Below are positions 1-8,418 of a DNA stretch of 64,000 nucleotides, piece by piece. The stretch comes from CBDCUW01 sp963734865 (lineage in GTDB: Bacteria; Planctomycetota; Planctomycetia; Pirellulales; Pirellulaceae), in contig CAVTIV010000004.1 of the NCBI GenBank assembly GCA_963734865.1, positions 124,001 through 188,000 of the forward strand. The letters are read 5' to 3'. The notes beneath the pieces were generated by a model. The model ran no database searches, had not been told where the DNA came from, and saw only the letters and a list, made by a program, of their open reading frames with translations. Position numbers and translations under genes: made by a program. Position 1 is the stretch's first letter, and every line of letters begins with the position of its first letter.

Positions 1-149
1 TCCCGATGCTCGGTGTAGGCGTTGATCAAATTCATTGCCGTCGATGCCGCCTTGCGTTCACAGTGCGCATGATCAATCAGCATTTCATCGAGGTGCTGAT
101 CGACCTGGGCGAGCCAGCGAGGTGTCGAATCGGAGTGCAAGTGAAGCAT
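1..149 (-). CDS. miaE: tRNA-(ms2io6A)-hydroxylase MiaE, N-terminal part (cut by window edge)
   Basis: Reading the minus strand from an ATG at 149 gives MLHLHSDSTPRWLAQ followed by an Asp-His-Ala-x-Cys-Glu-Arg-Lys-Ala-Ala motif, which matches the first metal-ligand helix of MiaE, the non-haem di-iron enzyme that hydroxylates 2-methylthio-isopentenyladenosine at tRNA position 37. About 49 residues are inside the window and the rest lies beyond base 1. The start is supported by the usual family opening (MLHL...TPRW). It begins 34 bp after the ftsY stop on the same strand, so the two are probably co-transcribed. The call rests on motif recognition only. Confidence 0.75.
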   Translation of the reverse strand, partial: MLHLHSDSTPRWLAQVDQHLDEMLIDHAHCERKAASTAMNLINAYTEHR

Positions 150-183
150 CAAAGTGCCATCGGCTCGGTGCTGGCGGCGATTG

Positions 184-1212
184 CTATGCCTGGAACAACG
201 CTTTGGCGAACATGCTGGCGTCGAACTCGGCCAAATCGTCAACACCTTCGCCGAGTCCTACGAACTTGACGGGCAGCTGAAACTGTTGCCGGATCGGCAA
301 GATCACGCCGCCTTTGGCAGAACCATCAAGCTTGGCCAGAACAATTCCCGTGCATCCGGCAGCTTCGCTGAAGCCGCGTGCCTGGCTGATCGCGTTTTGA
401 CCCGCGGTTGCATCCAGCACGAGTAGCACTTCATGCGGCGCCGCTGGGATCTTCTTTTCGACCACTCGCCGGATCTTTTCCAATTGTTGCATCAGGTTGG
501 TTTGCGTTTGCAGTCGGCCCGCGGTGTCGATGATCGCGATATCCGCTCCGGTCTCGATCGCCTTGTCCACCGTTTGGTAGGCAACACTCGCCGGGTCGGC
601 TGCGCTTTTTCCGGTCACGATGTCGCAACCGATTCGTCCCGCCCACACCGTCAACTGCTCGACCGCGGCGGCACGGAACGTATCACCAGCACCGAGCACG
701 ACGCGGTGTCCCGCCTTGGTCAGAAATCTAGCAAGTTTTCCAATCGAAGTCGTCTTACCGCTGCCATTGACACCGACCACAAGGATCACGGTCGGTCCCG
801 ACTCGGCGTAACGGATTCCTGTCGACTCCTGCTGCAGCATCGTTTGTGTCTGATCGGTGATCGTCTGCAGTACTTCGTCCAGGTGTACCACCCGAGCACG
901 AAGACGCTTGGCCACGTCATCGCGAATCGTCTCAGCCGGTACGACTCCCATATCGGTCCGCACCAGACGTGCAAACAACTCTCTGAGGAATTCGTCATCG
1001 ACCAATCGACCTTCACTTTTGAACAGGTCGCGGATGTCGGTATTGAGCGCCTGTCGGGTTTTGGACAATCCGGTCCGCATCTTCTTCAACAACCCGCCGT
1101 CCGATTTCGACGGGTCGTCGGCTGGGCCGTCGCTGGGTAGCGATCGCGAATCATCCGATCGATCGCGGTCCGAATCTTCAGTCGCCTCTTTTTTGGAACG
1201 CCAAAACGCCAT
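184..1212 (-). CDS. ftsY: Signal recognition particle receptor FtsY
   Basis: FtsY is the membrane-associated GTPase that docks SRP-ribosome complexes at the Sec translocon. After a short acidic, Asp/Ser-rich A region and a helical N domain, the G domain shows the P-loop GVNGSGKTT, the insertion-box DTFRAAAVEQL, the switch DTAGRLQTQTNLM, and the LAKLDGSAKGG motif, ending in the typical GLGEGVDDL...F terminus. About 342 residues is normal for FtsY with a short A region. I favour the ATG giving MAFWRSKK; a GTG four codons upstream (1224) is an alternative start, and neither has a strong ribosome binding site. It precedes miaE. Confidence 0.96.
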   Translation of the reverse strand: MAFWRSKKEATEDSDRDRSDDSRSLPSDGPADDPSKSDGGLLKKMRTGLSKTRQALNTDIRDLFKSEGRLVDDEFLRELFARLVRTDMGVVPAETIRDDVAKRLRARVVHLDEVLQTITDQTQTMLQQESTGIRYAESGPTVILVVGVNGSGKTTSIGKLARFLTKAGHRVVLGAGDTFRAAAVEQLTVWAGRIGCDIVTGKSAADPASVAYQTVDKAIETGADIAIIDTAGRLQTQTNLMQQLEKIRRVVEKKIPAAPHEVLLVLDATAGQNAISQARGFSEAAGCTGIVLAKLDGSAKGGVILPIRQQFQLPVKFVGLGEGVDDLAEFDASMFAKALFQA

Positions 1213-1741
1213 CGAACGGTTCACGGTTGCGGGGGAACGAAAGTGAAAGTTTGCCGATCATGCAAGATCACACGTCATGATTCTGCCCGAACCGACGTCG
1301 AACCGGTAGACGGTCGAGAGTTCGGCACCCTAGCGATGATCTACCGTAGCTGATTCGGCCATAGCCGCCGAACAAGCCGGATTGCCGCTACAGGCCGAAC
1401 GGAGTCGCAAACCCGAATAACCCGCGTGACTCCCGAATTCTGGGCGACAGTTACCCCTTCCGTGAAGCTAACTGACAGACCGAATCGACGACGATTGCCG
1501 GCTTGTTCCTGCATATCGAGGGTGTTTCACCCGCCGAGCCCCGATATCAAACCCTGATAACTGGGCGCGGACGGAAGTCGAAAGCCGATGGCCTAGCGGT
1601 CTGGGGCGGAAGACTTGGCCTCGTGCGACCGACCGCGGAAACTGTTTCCGCGTATTCCGACGTCGATATACGGTCGCTCGGATCCGCGCTCCGGTGCCTT
1701 GCAAGATCACCCGACAGGAAAATGGGGAGTTAATAAAGCAA
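1213..1741. other. Intergenic region between divergent ftsY and the first beta-barrel gene
   Basis: About 530 bases without a convincing gene; the ORFs here have no recognisable protein character. It must carry the ftsY promoter on the minus strand and the porin promoter on the plus strand, but I see no clear -35/-10 pair. A purine-rich ribosome binding site (GGGGAG, 1724-1729) precedes the porin start. Confidence 0.5.
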
Positions 1742-3082
1742 ATGAAGCTTAGTAAATTGGCGCTGGTCGCTGCGATTGCCTGCGGTACGTACGCTGGCAA
1801 CGTCTTTGCTGACCAGACAAATGACATCAACTTGGTATCGCATTGTGCAGCCGCCAACTGCGACTGTGGCGAACCGGTTTGCGGATGCGAACCGGTTGCC
1901 GACGGTTGCTGTGATAAAGATTGTTGTGATTCCGGCTGTGACTCATGCGGTTGCAATTCGGGCTGTGACTCATGCGGTTGCAATTCGGGCTGCGGGTTGG
2001 GCTTGTTCAGTTGCGGCGATTGCTGCCTGGGCGATCCCTACACGCTGTTCGGTGAGCACTGTGGATGGTCCGCGGGCGGTTGGATGCAACTGGGGTACAC
2101 CAGCAATGCTCTGCCGGCCTTCAACAACTATGACGATCACCTGCAATTGCAGCAGGCTTGGCTGTACGCCGAAAAGGCAATCGACACCAGCTGTGGTTTC
2201 GATATCGGTGGCCGCGTCGACTACCTGTATGGTACCGATGGTCCGAATACTCAAGCGTTCGGAACCGACCCCCGTGGTTGGGACAACGGCTGGGATCATG
2301 GCGGACAATACGGGTTCGCAATGCCGCAGTTGTACGCCGAAGCCGGTTACGGAGATCTGTCGGTCAAGGCGGGTCACTTCTACACCATCATCGGGTACGA
2401 AGTGGTCCAAGCGACCGGCAACTTCTTCTATAGCCACGCCTACACGTTCAACTTTAGCGAGCCATTTACCCACACGGGCCTCTTGGCGACCTACAACGCG
2501 AGCGACGACGTGACCCTTTATGGTGGTTACGTCATGGGCTGGGACAGCGGTTTCGACGACAACGGTGATGCCTGGTTGGGCGGAGTTTCGTTGGGTCTGA
2601 CCGACGATTTGACGGTCACCTACGCATCGGTCGCTGGACGCTTCTCGGAAGCTTGGTCGATCGGTGTGGAAACGGGCTACATGCAGTCGGTCGTTGCCAA
2701 CTATGCGGTGTCCGATAGCCTCAACTACGTCTTCCAGACTGACTGGCTCGATACCCAAACTGCTGCCGGCACGACGGCTCGTAATACGGTCGACATCAAC
2801 CAGTACTTGTTGAAAACGATCAACGATTGCTGGGGCGTGGGGGCTCGTTTCGAGTGGTATCAAAACGAAGGCATTTTCACCAATGCCGGTGCCACGTCGG
2901 ACATTTACGCTTTGACGCTGGGTGTCAATTACCGACCCCACGCCAACGTCATTGTCCGTCCCGAAATTCGTTGGGACTGGGTCGAAAACACCACCGCCAT
3001 TGCCGCAGCTGGCAACAGCGTGTTGGAAAACAACGCCAACAATCAAACGACGTTTGGTATCGACACCATCCTGACTTTCTAG
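1742..3082 (+). CDS. Cys-rich outer-membrane beta-barrel porin (copy 1)
   Basis: The 446-residue product starts with a signal peptide (MKLSKLALVAAIACG..., cleavage near VFA-DQ). A Cys-rich segment of roughly 60 residues follows (about 36-95), with CDCG, CCDKDCC and a twice-repeated nonapeptide CDSCGCNSG encoded by a 27-bp direct repeat. The rest alternates aromatic and polar residues as in a beta-barrel and ends in a terminal aromatic (TILTF), as outer-membrane proteins do. It resembles the planctomycete OmpL-like/BBP2 porin group. The start at 1742 is chosen for the signal peptide and GGGGAG 12 bp upstream. It is about three quarters identical to the next gene over the barrel. Function as a diffusion channel is inferred; the role of the Cys-rich part is unknown. 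Confidence 0.85.
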   Translation: MKLSKLALVAAIACGTYAGNVFADQTNDINLVSHCAAANCDCGEPVCGCEPVADGCCDKDCCDSGCDSCGCNSGCDSCGCNSGCGLGLFSCGDCCLGDPYTLFGEHCGWSAGGWMQLGYTSNALPAFNNYDDHLQLQQAWLYAEKAIDTSCGFDIGGRVDYLYGTDGPNTQAFGTDPRGWDNGWDHGGQYGFAMPQLYAEAGYGDLSVKAGHFYTIIGYEVVQATGNFFYSHAYTFNFSEPFTHTGLLATYNASDDVTLYGGYVMGWDSGFDDNGDAWLGGVSLGLTDDLTVTYASVAGRFSEAWSIGVETGYMQSVVANYAVSDSLNYVFQTDWLDTQTAAGTTARNTVDINQYLLKTINDCWGVGARFEWYQNEGIFTNAGATSDIYALTLGVNYRPHANVIVRPEIRWDWVENTTAIAAAGNSVLENNANNQTTFGIDTILTF

Positions 3083-3555
3083 AAACCGGAATGAAACCCG
3101 ATCTTGGCGGTCCTCGAATGGCCGATCGCCAAGTGGATTCAAACCAACGCAACCCGGTCGCCCAGTTTGGGCGACCGGGTTTTTTTTTTGTCGACCGAGG
3201 CATCCTCGGTACGCCACCCTCGGCGGTGACGACGCGTCACGGTTGCTGTAACCGTCAAACTCGAACAGCCGCTGTTGAATTGGGTAAGCCAGGTGGTTTT
3301 CGAGGATGCCGTAAAGGTGGATTCTGGTACCGGAAGTGACCGATACGCAAGAGCAGACAATTGAAGCGGTGCTGAGGGTCCGACGAATTTCATCAGTCCA
3401 TCGCGACGATCTTCGGTCCTTCGCGACGCACGCTCGTCGGATGCACCCACGTGCATCGACAACGGTTGCATCGGACACCGAATCAATGGCACCGAGGCCA
3501 AGCCGTTGAACGAGCGGCGGTGCCCAACTACATCCAGGATGGGGAGTCCAGGGAA
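3083..3555. other. Spacer between the two porin genes
   Basis: 473 bases holding the terminator of the first porin (3152-3189) and then about 365 bases without a convincing gene, which presumably contain the promoter of the second porin. A GGGGAG ribosome-binding-site-like motif lies at 3541-3546. Confidence 0.5.
3152..3189 (+). terminator. Rho-independent terminator after porin copy 1
   Basis: A perfect 12-bp stem (ACCCGGTCGCCC / GGGCGACCGGGT, 3152-3163 and 3169-3180) with a 5-base loop is followed by ten T residues. It lies 70 bp after the porin stop codon, so the two porins are separate transcription units. Confidence 0.93.
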
Positions 3556-4893
3556 ATGAATCGAATCGGATTGGCTCTAACGACTTTCCTTTGTGCGGCA
3601 GTGATGACGTTCACGGCCGATGGCCAGCAACCCTACGATCAAGAGTATCACGAATCTTATCAGGGCGTTTCCAACGACTACGTCGTCGCTGGTGAGCCTT
3701 ATCAGAGCTATGGCGAAGTCGCTTGTGGTTGCGATGGACCTTGCGACGGCGGATGTGCAATGGGTGGCAGTTGTGGCTGCGACAACGGCTGTGCGGGTGG
3801 CCTGTGCGATCACGGTTGCCTGTGTGGGGATTGCGACCTGGGCGACCCGTTCACTCTGTTTGGCACGTGCGGTAATTTCAAAATGGGCGGCTGGGTGCAA
3901 TTGGGCTATACCGACAAAGCGCTGCCATTGTTCAATACCTACAACGATCACCTGCAACTGCAGCAGGCATGGTTGTACGCCGAGAAAACGCTCGACACCT
4001 CTTCTGGATTCGATATCGGTGGTCGCATTGACTACATCTACGGCACCGACGGGCCCAATACACAGGCGTTCGGGACGACCCCTCGTGGCTGGGACAACCA
4101 CTGGGATCATGGCGGGCAATATGGATCCGCGATCCCGCAGTTGTACGTGGAGGCAGGCTACGGAGATCTGTCGATCAAGGCAGGTCACTTCTACACCATC
4201 ATTGGTTACGAAGTGGTCGGTGCACCCGACAACTTCTTCTACAGCCACGCCTACACGTTCAACAACAGCGAGCCGTTTACTCACACCGGAGCTTTGGCGA
4301 CCTACCATGCCAGCGAAGATGTCACTCTCTGGGGCGGATACGTCCTCGGCTGGGACAGTGGATTCGACGACAATGGTGACGCCTGGTTGGGTGGGCTTTC
4401 GCTCGGTCTGACCGATGATTTGACGCTCACCTACGCATCGGTGGCTGGGCGGTTCTCGGAAGCTTGGTCGCTCGGTGTCGAGCAAGGCTATATGCAGTCG
4501 ATCGTCGCCGACTTCGCGGTCACCGATAAGCTCAACTATGTCTTCCAAACCGATTACCTCGATACCGAAAATGCCACCGGCGCGACCGCTCGTGACACCG
4601 TCGGGATCAACCAGTACCTGCTGAAAACGGTAAGCGACTGCCTCTCCTATGGTGCCCGCTTCGAGTGGTATCGGAACAAGGGCATTTACACCAACCCGGG
4701 TGTCGCGTCGAACATCTACGATTTGACGCTGGGGCTGAACTACAAGCCCCACGCCAACGTGGTGATTCGACCCGAGATTCGTTGGGACTGGGTTGAAAAC
4801 ACCACCGCCATTGCCGCCGCAGGCAACAGCGTGCTGGAGAACAACGACAATCGCCAGACGACCTTCGGGATCGACACGATCTTCCTGTACTAG
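3556..4893 (+). CDS. Cys-rich outer-membrane beta-barrel porin (copy 2)
   Basis: A 445-residue paralogue of the preceding porin. It has a signal peptide (MNRIGLALTTFLCAAVMTFTADG), a different Cys/Gly-rich linker of about 45 residues (CGCDGPCDGGCAMGG, then CGCDNGC and CDHGCLCGDCDLGDP), and then an almost colinear barrel beginning at LGDPFTLFGTC. Barrel blocks such as YNDHLQLQQAWLYAEK and GHFYTIIGYEVV are nearly the same in both copies while the Cys-rich part diverges. The start at 3556 gives the signal peptide; an upstream in-frame ATG at 3451 would hide it. This looks like a tandem duplication with diversifying N-termini. Confidence 0.85.
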   Translation: MNRIGLALTTFLCAAVMTFTADGQQPYDQEYHESYQGVSNDYVVAGEPYQSYGEVACGCDGPCDGGCAMGGSCGCDNGCAGGLCDHGCLCGDCDLGDPFTLFGTCGNFKMGGWVQLGYTDKALPLFNTYNDHLQLQQAWLYAEKTLDTSSGFDIGGRIDYIYGTDGPNTQAFGTTPRGWDNHWDHGGQYGSAIPQLYVEAGYGDLSIKAGHFYTIIGYEVVGAPDNFFYSHAYTFNNSEPFTHTGALATYHASEDVTLWGGYVLGWDSGFDDNGDAWLGGLSLGLTDDLTLTYASVAGRFSEAWSLGVEQGYMQSIVADFAVTDKLNYVFQTDYLDTENATGATARDTVGINQYLLKTVSDCLSYGARFEWYRNKGIYTNPGVASNIYDLTLGLNYKPHANVVIRPEIRWDWVENTTAIAAAGNSVLENNDNRQTTFGIDTIFLY

Positions 4894-4963
4894 CCACCGC
4901 GTCGGCGCGGTGCCGAGCCGACCGAATGGCTGCCGCACCCCGGTTTCGGAAAATCCAACGCGT

Positions 4964-5002
4964 AGCCGACCTCGGTTGCTTTCGAGCCGAGGTCGGCTTT
5001 TT
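4964..5002 (+). terminator. Rho-independent terminator after porin copy 2
   Basis: A 12-bp perfect stem AGCCGACCTCGG / CCGAGGTCGGCT (4964-4975 and 4987-4998) is followed by TTTTT. It lies about 70 bp past the stop codon, the same layout as for copy 1. Confidence 0.92.
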
Positions 5003-5555
5003 CATGGCGCGGCTTCATGGCGCGGGCCTCAGGGTGCGGCGAGGCCTGACACGGCAGAGATTGCTGTAGCCGCTCACGCTCCGATTTCTGGTGAGGCGGG
5101 CGAGCGGCTCGAAGGGTCGCCGGAGCCGCCAATGTGGAAACGATCCCCGTTAGGGTTGATTAGTGTGGAGGCCGCCCTCTGGCCCCGGCAAGGGTCACTT
5201 CTTGGCTGCTCAAATCATGAGCGATGCATTTTGCTGAATGCCTTCATGGAGGGCATGTCGGCATGTGTTGGAGTTCCGTTTGAAAAATTTTCAAAATCGC
5301 AAAGTATTTGTGAGTAGTGACTTGTGGCCGATCTGTGAGCTTAATTGGCTTGTTTGGTCCGGCCATTGCTTCCCAGCACACGCATCGAGCGACGTACCGA
5401 TGCTCCTGTAATCACCTCTCGAGCGATTTTTTGATGGCCCGGGCAAGAGATGATCGCGAGACCGATGGGTTCCCGCTCGAAACGCGAGTCCTAGGATCGC
5501 ATGTGGCGGTCGGCTCGTCTTTCGGTTTCACCTCACAAGTAAGGCGTTCAAGATC
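5003..5555. other. Regulatory region upstream of amtB
   Basis: No gene is supported in these 550 bases. It holds a sigma-54 promoter (5354-5370). About 120 bp further upstream is an imperfect dyad GCATT-N6-AATGC (5226-5241), at the distance where an NtrC-like enhancer would bind, though its spacing does not match the classical NtrC site. The 5' leader would be about 175 nt. Confidence 0.5.
5354..5370 (+). promoter_or_regulatory. Sigma-54 (RpoN) promoter of amtB
   Basis: TTGGTCCGGCCATTGCT matches the consensus YTGGCACGRNNNTTGCW at 12 of 14 defined positions. It has the invariant GG (5356-5357) and GC (5368-5369) exactly ten bases apart. Location upstream of an ammonium transporter and PII gene fits nitrogen control through RpoN and an NtrC-type activator. 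Transcription would start near 5380. Confidence 0.8.
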
Positions 5556-7007
5556 ATGGATCACAGTTTTTTGCGGGCACCCCTGCTCACCGTCGCGGTT
5601 CTCATCGCAGTGATGGGGCTCGGCTTGGCATTGGTGCCGGCCGTATCAGCTCAAGAGGAGGTAGTGGCAACGGAGGTCGCTGAGGCCCCCACCGCGGAAG
5701 GTGCCGTGGCTGAAGTCGAAGTGGCCGAAGTCGCCGATGAAGACTTGGGCCTGGGTTACGCACTGGACAACGTTGTGTTGTTCATTTGTGCCGTACTCGT
5801 ACTGTTCATGCAGGCCGGCTTTGCGATGGTCGAAGCCGGTTTGAACTCGGCCAAGAACACCGTCAACATCCTCTACAAGAACGTGATGGACCTGTCGGTC
5901 GGAGCGCTTCTGTTCTTCGTGATCGGGTTTGGGATCATGTACCCCACGCTGTACATGTCGGAGGAACAGGCTGAGACCGTTAGCAAGTTCTTTGCGTTCG
6001 GTGGTACGGGGATCTACGAAGCGGGCGCTGACCGCACTTTTTCACCTCAGACCGATTGGTTCTTCCAAGCGGTGTTTGCGGCGACCGCAGCAACGATCGT
6101 TTCGGGTGCGGTTGCCGGACGAATGAAGTTTTCGGCCTATCTGATCTACAGCGCGCTGTTGACCGGTTTGATCTATCCGATCAGCGGTTATTGGAAATGG
6201 GGCGGTGGCTTTTTGGCTGACATGGGATTCCAGGACTTTGCGGGATCTGCGGTGGTCCACGGCGTGGGTGGGTTCGCAGGTTTGGCCGGTGCACTGATTC
6301 TCGGCCCCCGTTTGGGACGGTTCACTGCCGATGGGAAATCGGTTCCGATGCCTGGTCACAACATCACATTCGCCGCCTTGGGTGTGTTCATCTTGTGGGT
6401 CGGCTGGTACGGGTTTAATCCGGGCAGCCAACTCGCCTTCCAAGGCACCGGTGACATCGACGCGTTTGTCTTGATCGCCGTGAACACAACTTTGGCAGCT
6501 GCGGCCGGTGTGGTGACGGCAACCATGGTCAGTTGGGGACTGTTTTCCAAGCCTGATCTATCGATGAGTCTCAACGGAGCCCTCGGAGGTTTGGTTGGCA
6601 TCACGGCCTGCTGTGACTGCTTCAGCAACGGGTGGGCGATCGCCGTGGGGGCAATCGCCGGGGTGTTGGTTGTCGGAGGCATCATTCTGCTGGACAAGCT
6701 GAAGATCGATGATCCCGTCGGTGCCTGGCCGGTACACGGTTTGTGTGGAGTATGGGGATGCATGGCAATCGGCATCCTGCCCAATACGCACTTGGCCGCT
6801 GGCGATACGAGTTTCATGACCCAGCTGATTGGCACCGCGTCGATTTGCGGTTGGGCGTTTGCGACGATGGGGGTTTTGTTTGGTGCACTCAAAGCGGCAG
6901 GAATGTTGCGAGTCACGGCAGAGGAGGAACTGGCTGGTCTGGATGTTTCCGAACATGGGATGCACGCCTATCCGGCCGAGTTGGCTCGAGGGACCGTTGC
7001 CGGCTGA
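5556..7007 (+). CDS. amtB: Ammonium transporter AmtB
   Basis: A 483-residue Amt/MEP/Rh channel conducting ammonium across the inner membrane. A signal-peptide-like first helix (residues 1-32, ending AVSAQ) is followed by an unusual 30-residue Val/Glu/Ala-rich stretch. The eleven-helix core then begins with the Amt signature FMQAGFAMVEAGL. The conserved pore histidines are present in VVHGVGG and WPVHGLCG, and the ISGYWKWGGG motif is intact. It is followed by two terminator-like hairpins and glnK, the usual partner that blocks the channel from the cytoplasm. Expression is probably RpoN-dependent. Confidence 0.97.
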   Translation: MDHSFLRAPLLTVAVLIAVMGLGLALVPAVSAQEEVVATEVAEAPTAEGAVAEVEVAEVADEDLGLGYALDNVVLFICAVLVLFMQAGFAMVEAGLNSAKNTVNILYKNVMDLSVGALLFFVIGFGIMYPTLYMSEEQAETVSKFFAFGGTGIYEAGADRTFSPQTDWFFQAVFAATAATIVSGAVAGRMKFSAYLIYSALLTGLIYPISGYWKWGGGFLADMGFQDFAGSAVVHGVGGFAGLAGALILGPRLGRFTADGKSVPMPGHNITFAALGVFILWVGWYGFNPGSQLAFQGTGDIDAFVLIAVNTTLAAAAGVVTATMVSWGLFSKPDLSMSLNGALGGLVGITACCDCFSNGWAIAVGAIAGVLVVGGIILLDKLKIDDPVGAWPVHGLCGVWGCMAIGILPNTHLAAGDTSFMTQLIGTASICGWAFATMGVLFGALKAAGMLRVTAEEELAGLDVSEHGMHAYPAELARGTVAG

Positions 7008-7152
7008 TTGGTTTTTTTACTTCTACCCACCGCTGCTCCGTCGTCGGCTTGGACAAACCGGCGGCGGGGCGCCCGGTGTGGAAAGGAAAAGATTGAACGC
7101 TTCCTATGATTGAACTTCTCGGCTCTTGCCTGGGCCAGAAGATGCCCCTATG

Positions 7153-7198
7153 ACCCGGGTGGGCGTCCGCCTCGTTCGCCCGGGTTGGGGGGTTTTTC
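7153..7198 (+). terminator. Hairpin with T-tract after amtB
   Basis: ACCCGGG (7153-7159) pairs with CCCGGGT (7179-7185), extended by GGGCG/CGCCC inside, and TTTTT follows a G-run (7193-7197). It is weaker than the next hairpin and may attenuate read-through into glnK. Confidence 0.5.
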
Positions 7199-7229
7199 AA
7201 AGCTTGGCAATCCGAGAATGTTGCGATCG

Positions 7230-7258
7230 GAGCCGACCCCAGTGGGGTCGGCTCTTTT
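7230..7258 (+). terminator. Rho-independent terminator between amtB and glnK
   Basis: A perfect 11-bp stem GAGCCGACCCC / GGGGTCGGCTC (7230-7240 and 7244-7254) with a 3-base loop is followed by TTTT. Its position between amtB and glnK implies partial termination or a separate glnK promoter, unlike the tightly coupled glnK-amtB operons of proteobacteria. Confidence 0.8.
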
Positions 7259-7330
7259 CGTTTTCTCAAGATTCGTTACGGTAATGACCAGCAACGTCCC
7301 GTCGGATCCTCGTCGATAAGCTGTAAACCC

Positions 7331-7678
7331 GTGAAGCTGATCATCGCCATCATCCAGCCCGGCAAATTGGAAGCGGTCAAGGAATCGCTCACGAACGTCG
7401 AGGTCTTTCGACTGACCGTGATGGACTGCCAGGGTTTTGGTCGGCAGAAAGGGCAAACCGGTGTCTACCGCGGGCACGAATTCGGCATCAACCTGCTGCG
7501 CAAGGTGCAATTGCAAATCGCCGTCAACGAAGAATTCGTTCAGCCGACGATTGACGCGATCCTGGAGGGCGGTCGTTCGGGTGAAAGTGGTGAAATCGGC
7601 GATGGCAAGATTTTCGTTTTGCCAATGGATGACTGCATTCGCATCCGTACGGGCGAGCGTGGCAACGAGGCGATCTAA
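7331..7678 (+). CDS. glnK: PII nitrogen regulatory protein (GlnK/GlnB family) with Phe at position 51
   Basis: A 115-residue PII trimeric signal protein that senses ATP/ADP and 2-oxoglutarate and controls AmtB. The start is GTG (MKLIIAIIQPGKLEAV). The FGRQKGQT loop base, GDGKIFVLP and the IRIRTGE C-terminal motif are present. In the T-loop Tyr46 is retained (GVYRG), but the usual uridylylation residue Tyr51 is Phe (RGHEFG), and position 49, Ser in cyanobacteria, is His. GlnD-type uridylylation at 51 is therefore impossible. Location behind amtB suggests a GlnK role. Confidence 0.94.
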   Translation: MKLIIAIIQPGKLEAVKESLTNVEVFRLTVMDCQGFGRQKGQTGVYRGHEFGINLLRKVQLQIAVNEEFVQPTIDAILEGGRSGESGEIGDGKIFVLPMDDCIRIRTGERGNEAI

Positions 7679-7720
7679 CAGCAGATCGCTCAGAGTCCGT
7701 AGGCTCACTGGACCGTAGGC

Positions 7721-8278
7721 TCACTGGACCGGAGCTGGCAGACGATTCACAACCGCCCCCTTGGCCGCCGTCGTCGGCGGTTGTTCCGCAGAACTCAACT
7801 CGCGGTAAACCATCGGCTGAGATGATTCGTAGGGGGTAGGCATTGTCGCGTCACAGCCAGCGACATCACAATCGGCCGCACACGGCTTCTTTTCTGCCGA
7901 CCAACTGTACTCGCACTTGGGGCACTTGTACTTTTCTGTCTTGAGCACACAGATTCTTCGCGTCCGCGCACCATGATGGATGCAGTTTTGACAGCCCGTG
8001 CCGTCACAGGAGTCACAGCTCTTCCTGTTCTGCCACGGGAAGACGACTCGTGGGATGCAGATGACTTTGCTTTCGACATCAAAACAAGTCTTTTCTTCGT
8101 CGACTTGCTCGGCTTTGAAGTTGCACACATGATCACAGGCGGGACAACAGAGTCCGCAACCGGTCTGGTTCAACGGACGCCAAGGCACAACGGCGGCGGC
8201 ATCCGAGGCGTTGAACAGGTGGGCGGCGGCCATGAGTAGCGCTGCCGGTAAGACTCGGGCAATGATTTTTCGGGACAT
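7721..8278 (-). CDS. Secreted Cys-rich protein with zinc-ribbon-like CxxC motifs
   Basis: A 185-residue product with a signal peptide (MSRKIIARVLPAALLMAAAHLFNASDAAA). Many cysteines follow: CGLCCPACDHVC, a DnaJ-like CDSCDGTGCQNC, CPKCEYSW and CDVAGC. The spacing suggests metal binding or disulfides outside the cytoplasm. A GAGG ribosome binding site lies 9 bp before the ATG. I recognise it only as a type common in planctomycetes; no function can be given. It lies next to a divergent or tandem porin gene on the same strand. Confidence 0.7.
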   Translation of the reverse strand: MSRKIIARVLPAALLMAAAHLFNASDAAAVVPWRPLNQTGCGLCCPACDHVCNFKAEQVDEEKTCFDVESKVICIPRVVFPWQNRKSCDSCDGTGCQNCIHHGARTRRICVLKTEKYKCPKCEYSWSAEKKPCAADCDVAGCDATMPTPYESSQPMVYRELSSAEQPPTTAAKGAVVNRLPAPVQ

Positions 8279-8418
8279 GCTATGTTTCCTCGTGAGTGCT
8301 GACCGGTGTCAGTTGTTCGGTTGTCTGATTCGTTGGAAAGCCCGGCACGCCCGCGGCTGCCAAGTTTGCTCTTTCAGGGGCGTGCCTTTCCATTGGCGTG
8401 CCGTTCACGCGGGGCGGC

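Noticed and set aside
1970..3478. Long minus-strand ORF (502 codons) opposite the first porin
   Set aside because: It is the antisense shadow of a strongly coding gene with a signal peptide, terminator and ribosome binding site; its protein is of low plausibility with no domain. The same holds for 3577-4938.
5226..5241. Classical NtrC binding site upstream of amtB
   Set aside because: The dyad GCATT-N6-AATGC has the wrong core and spacing for the enteric NtrC consensus, so it is only mentioned as a possible enhancer.
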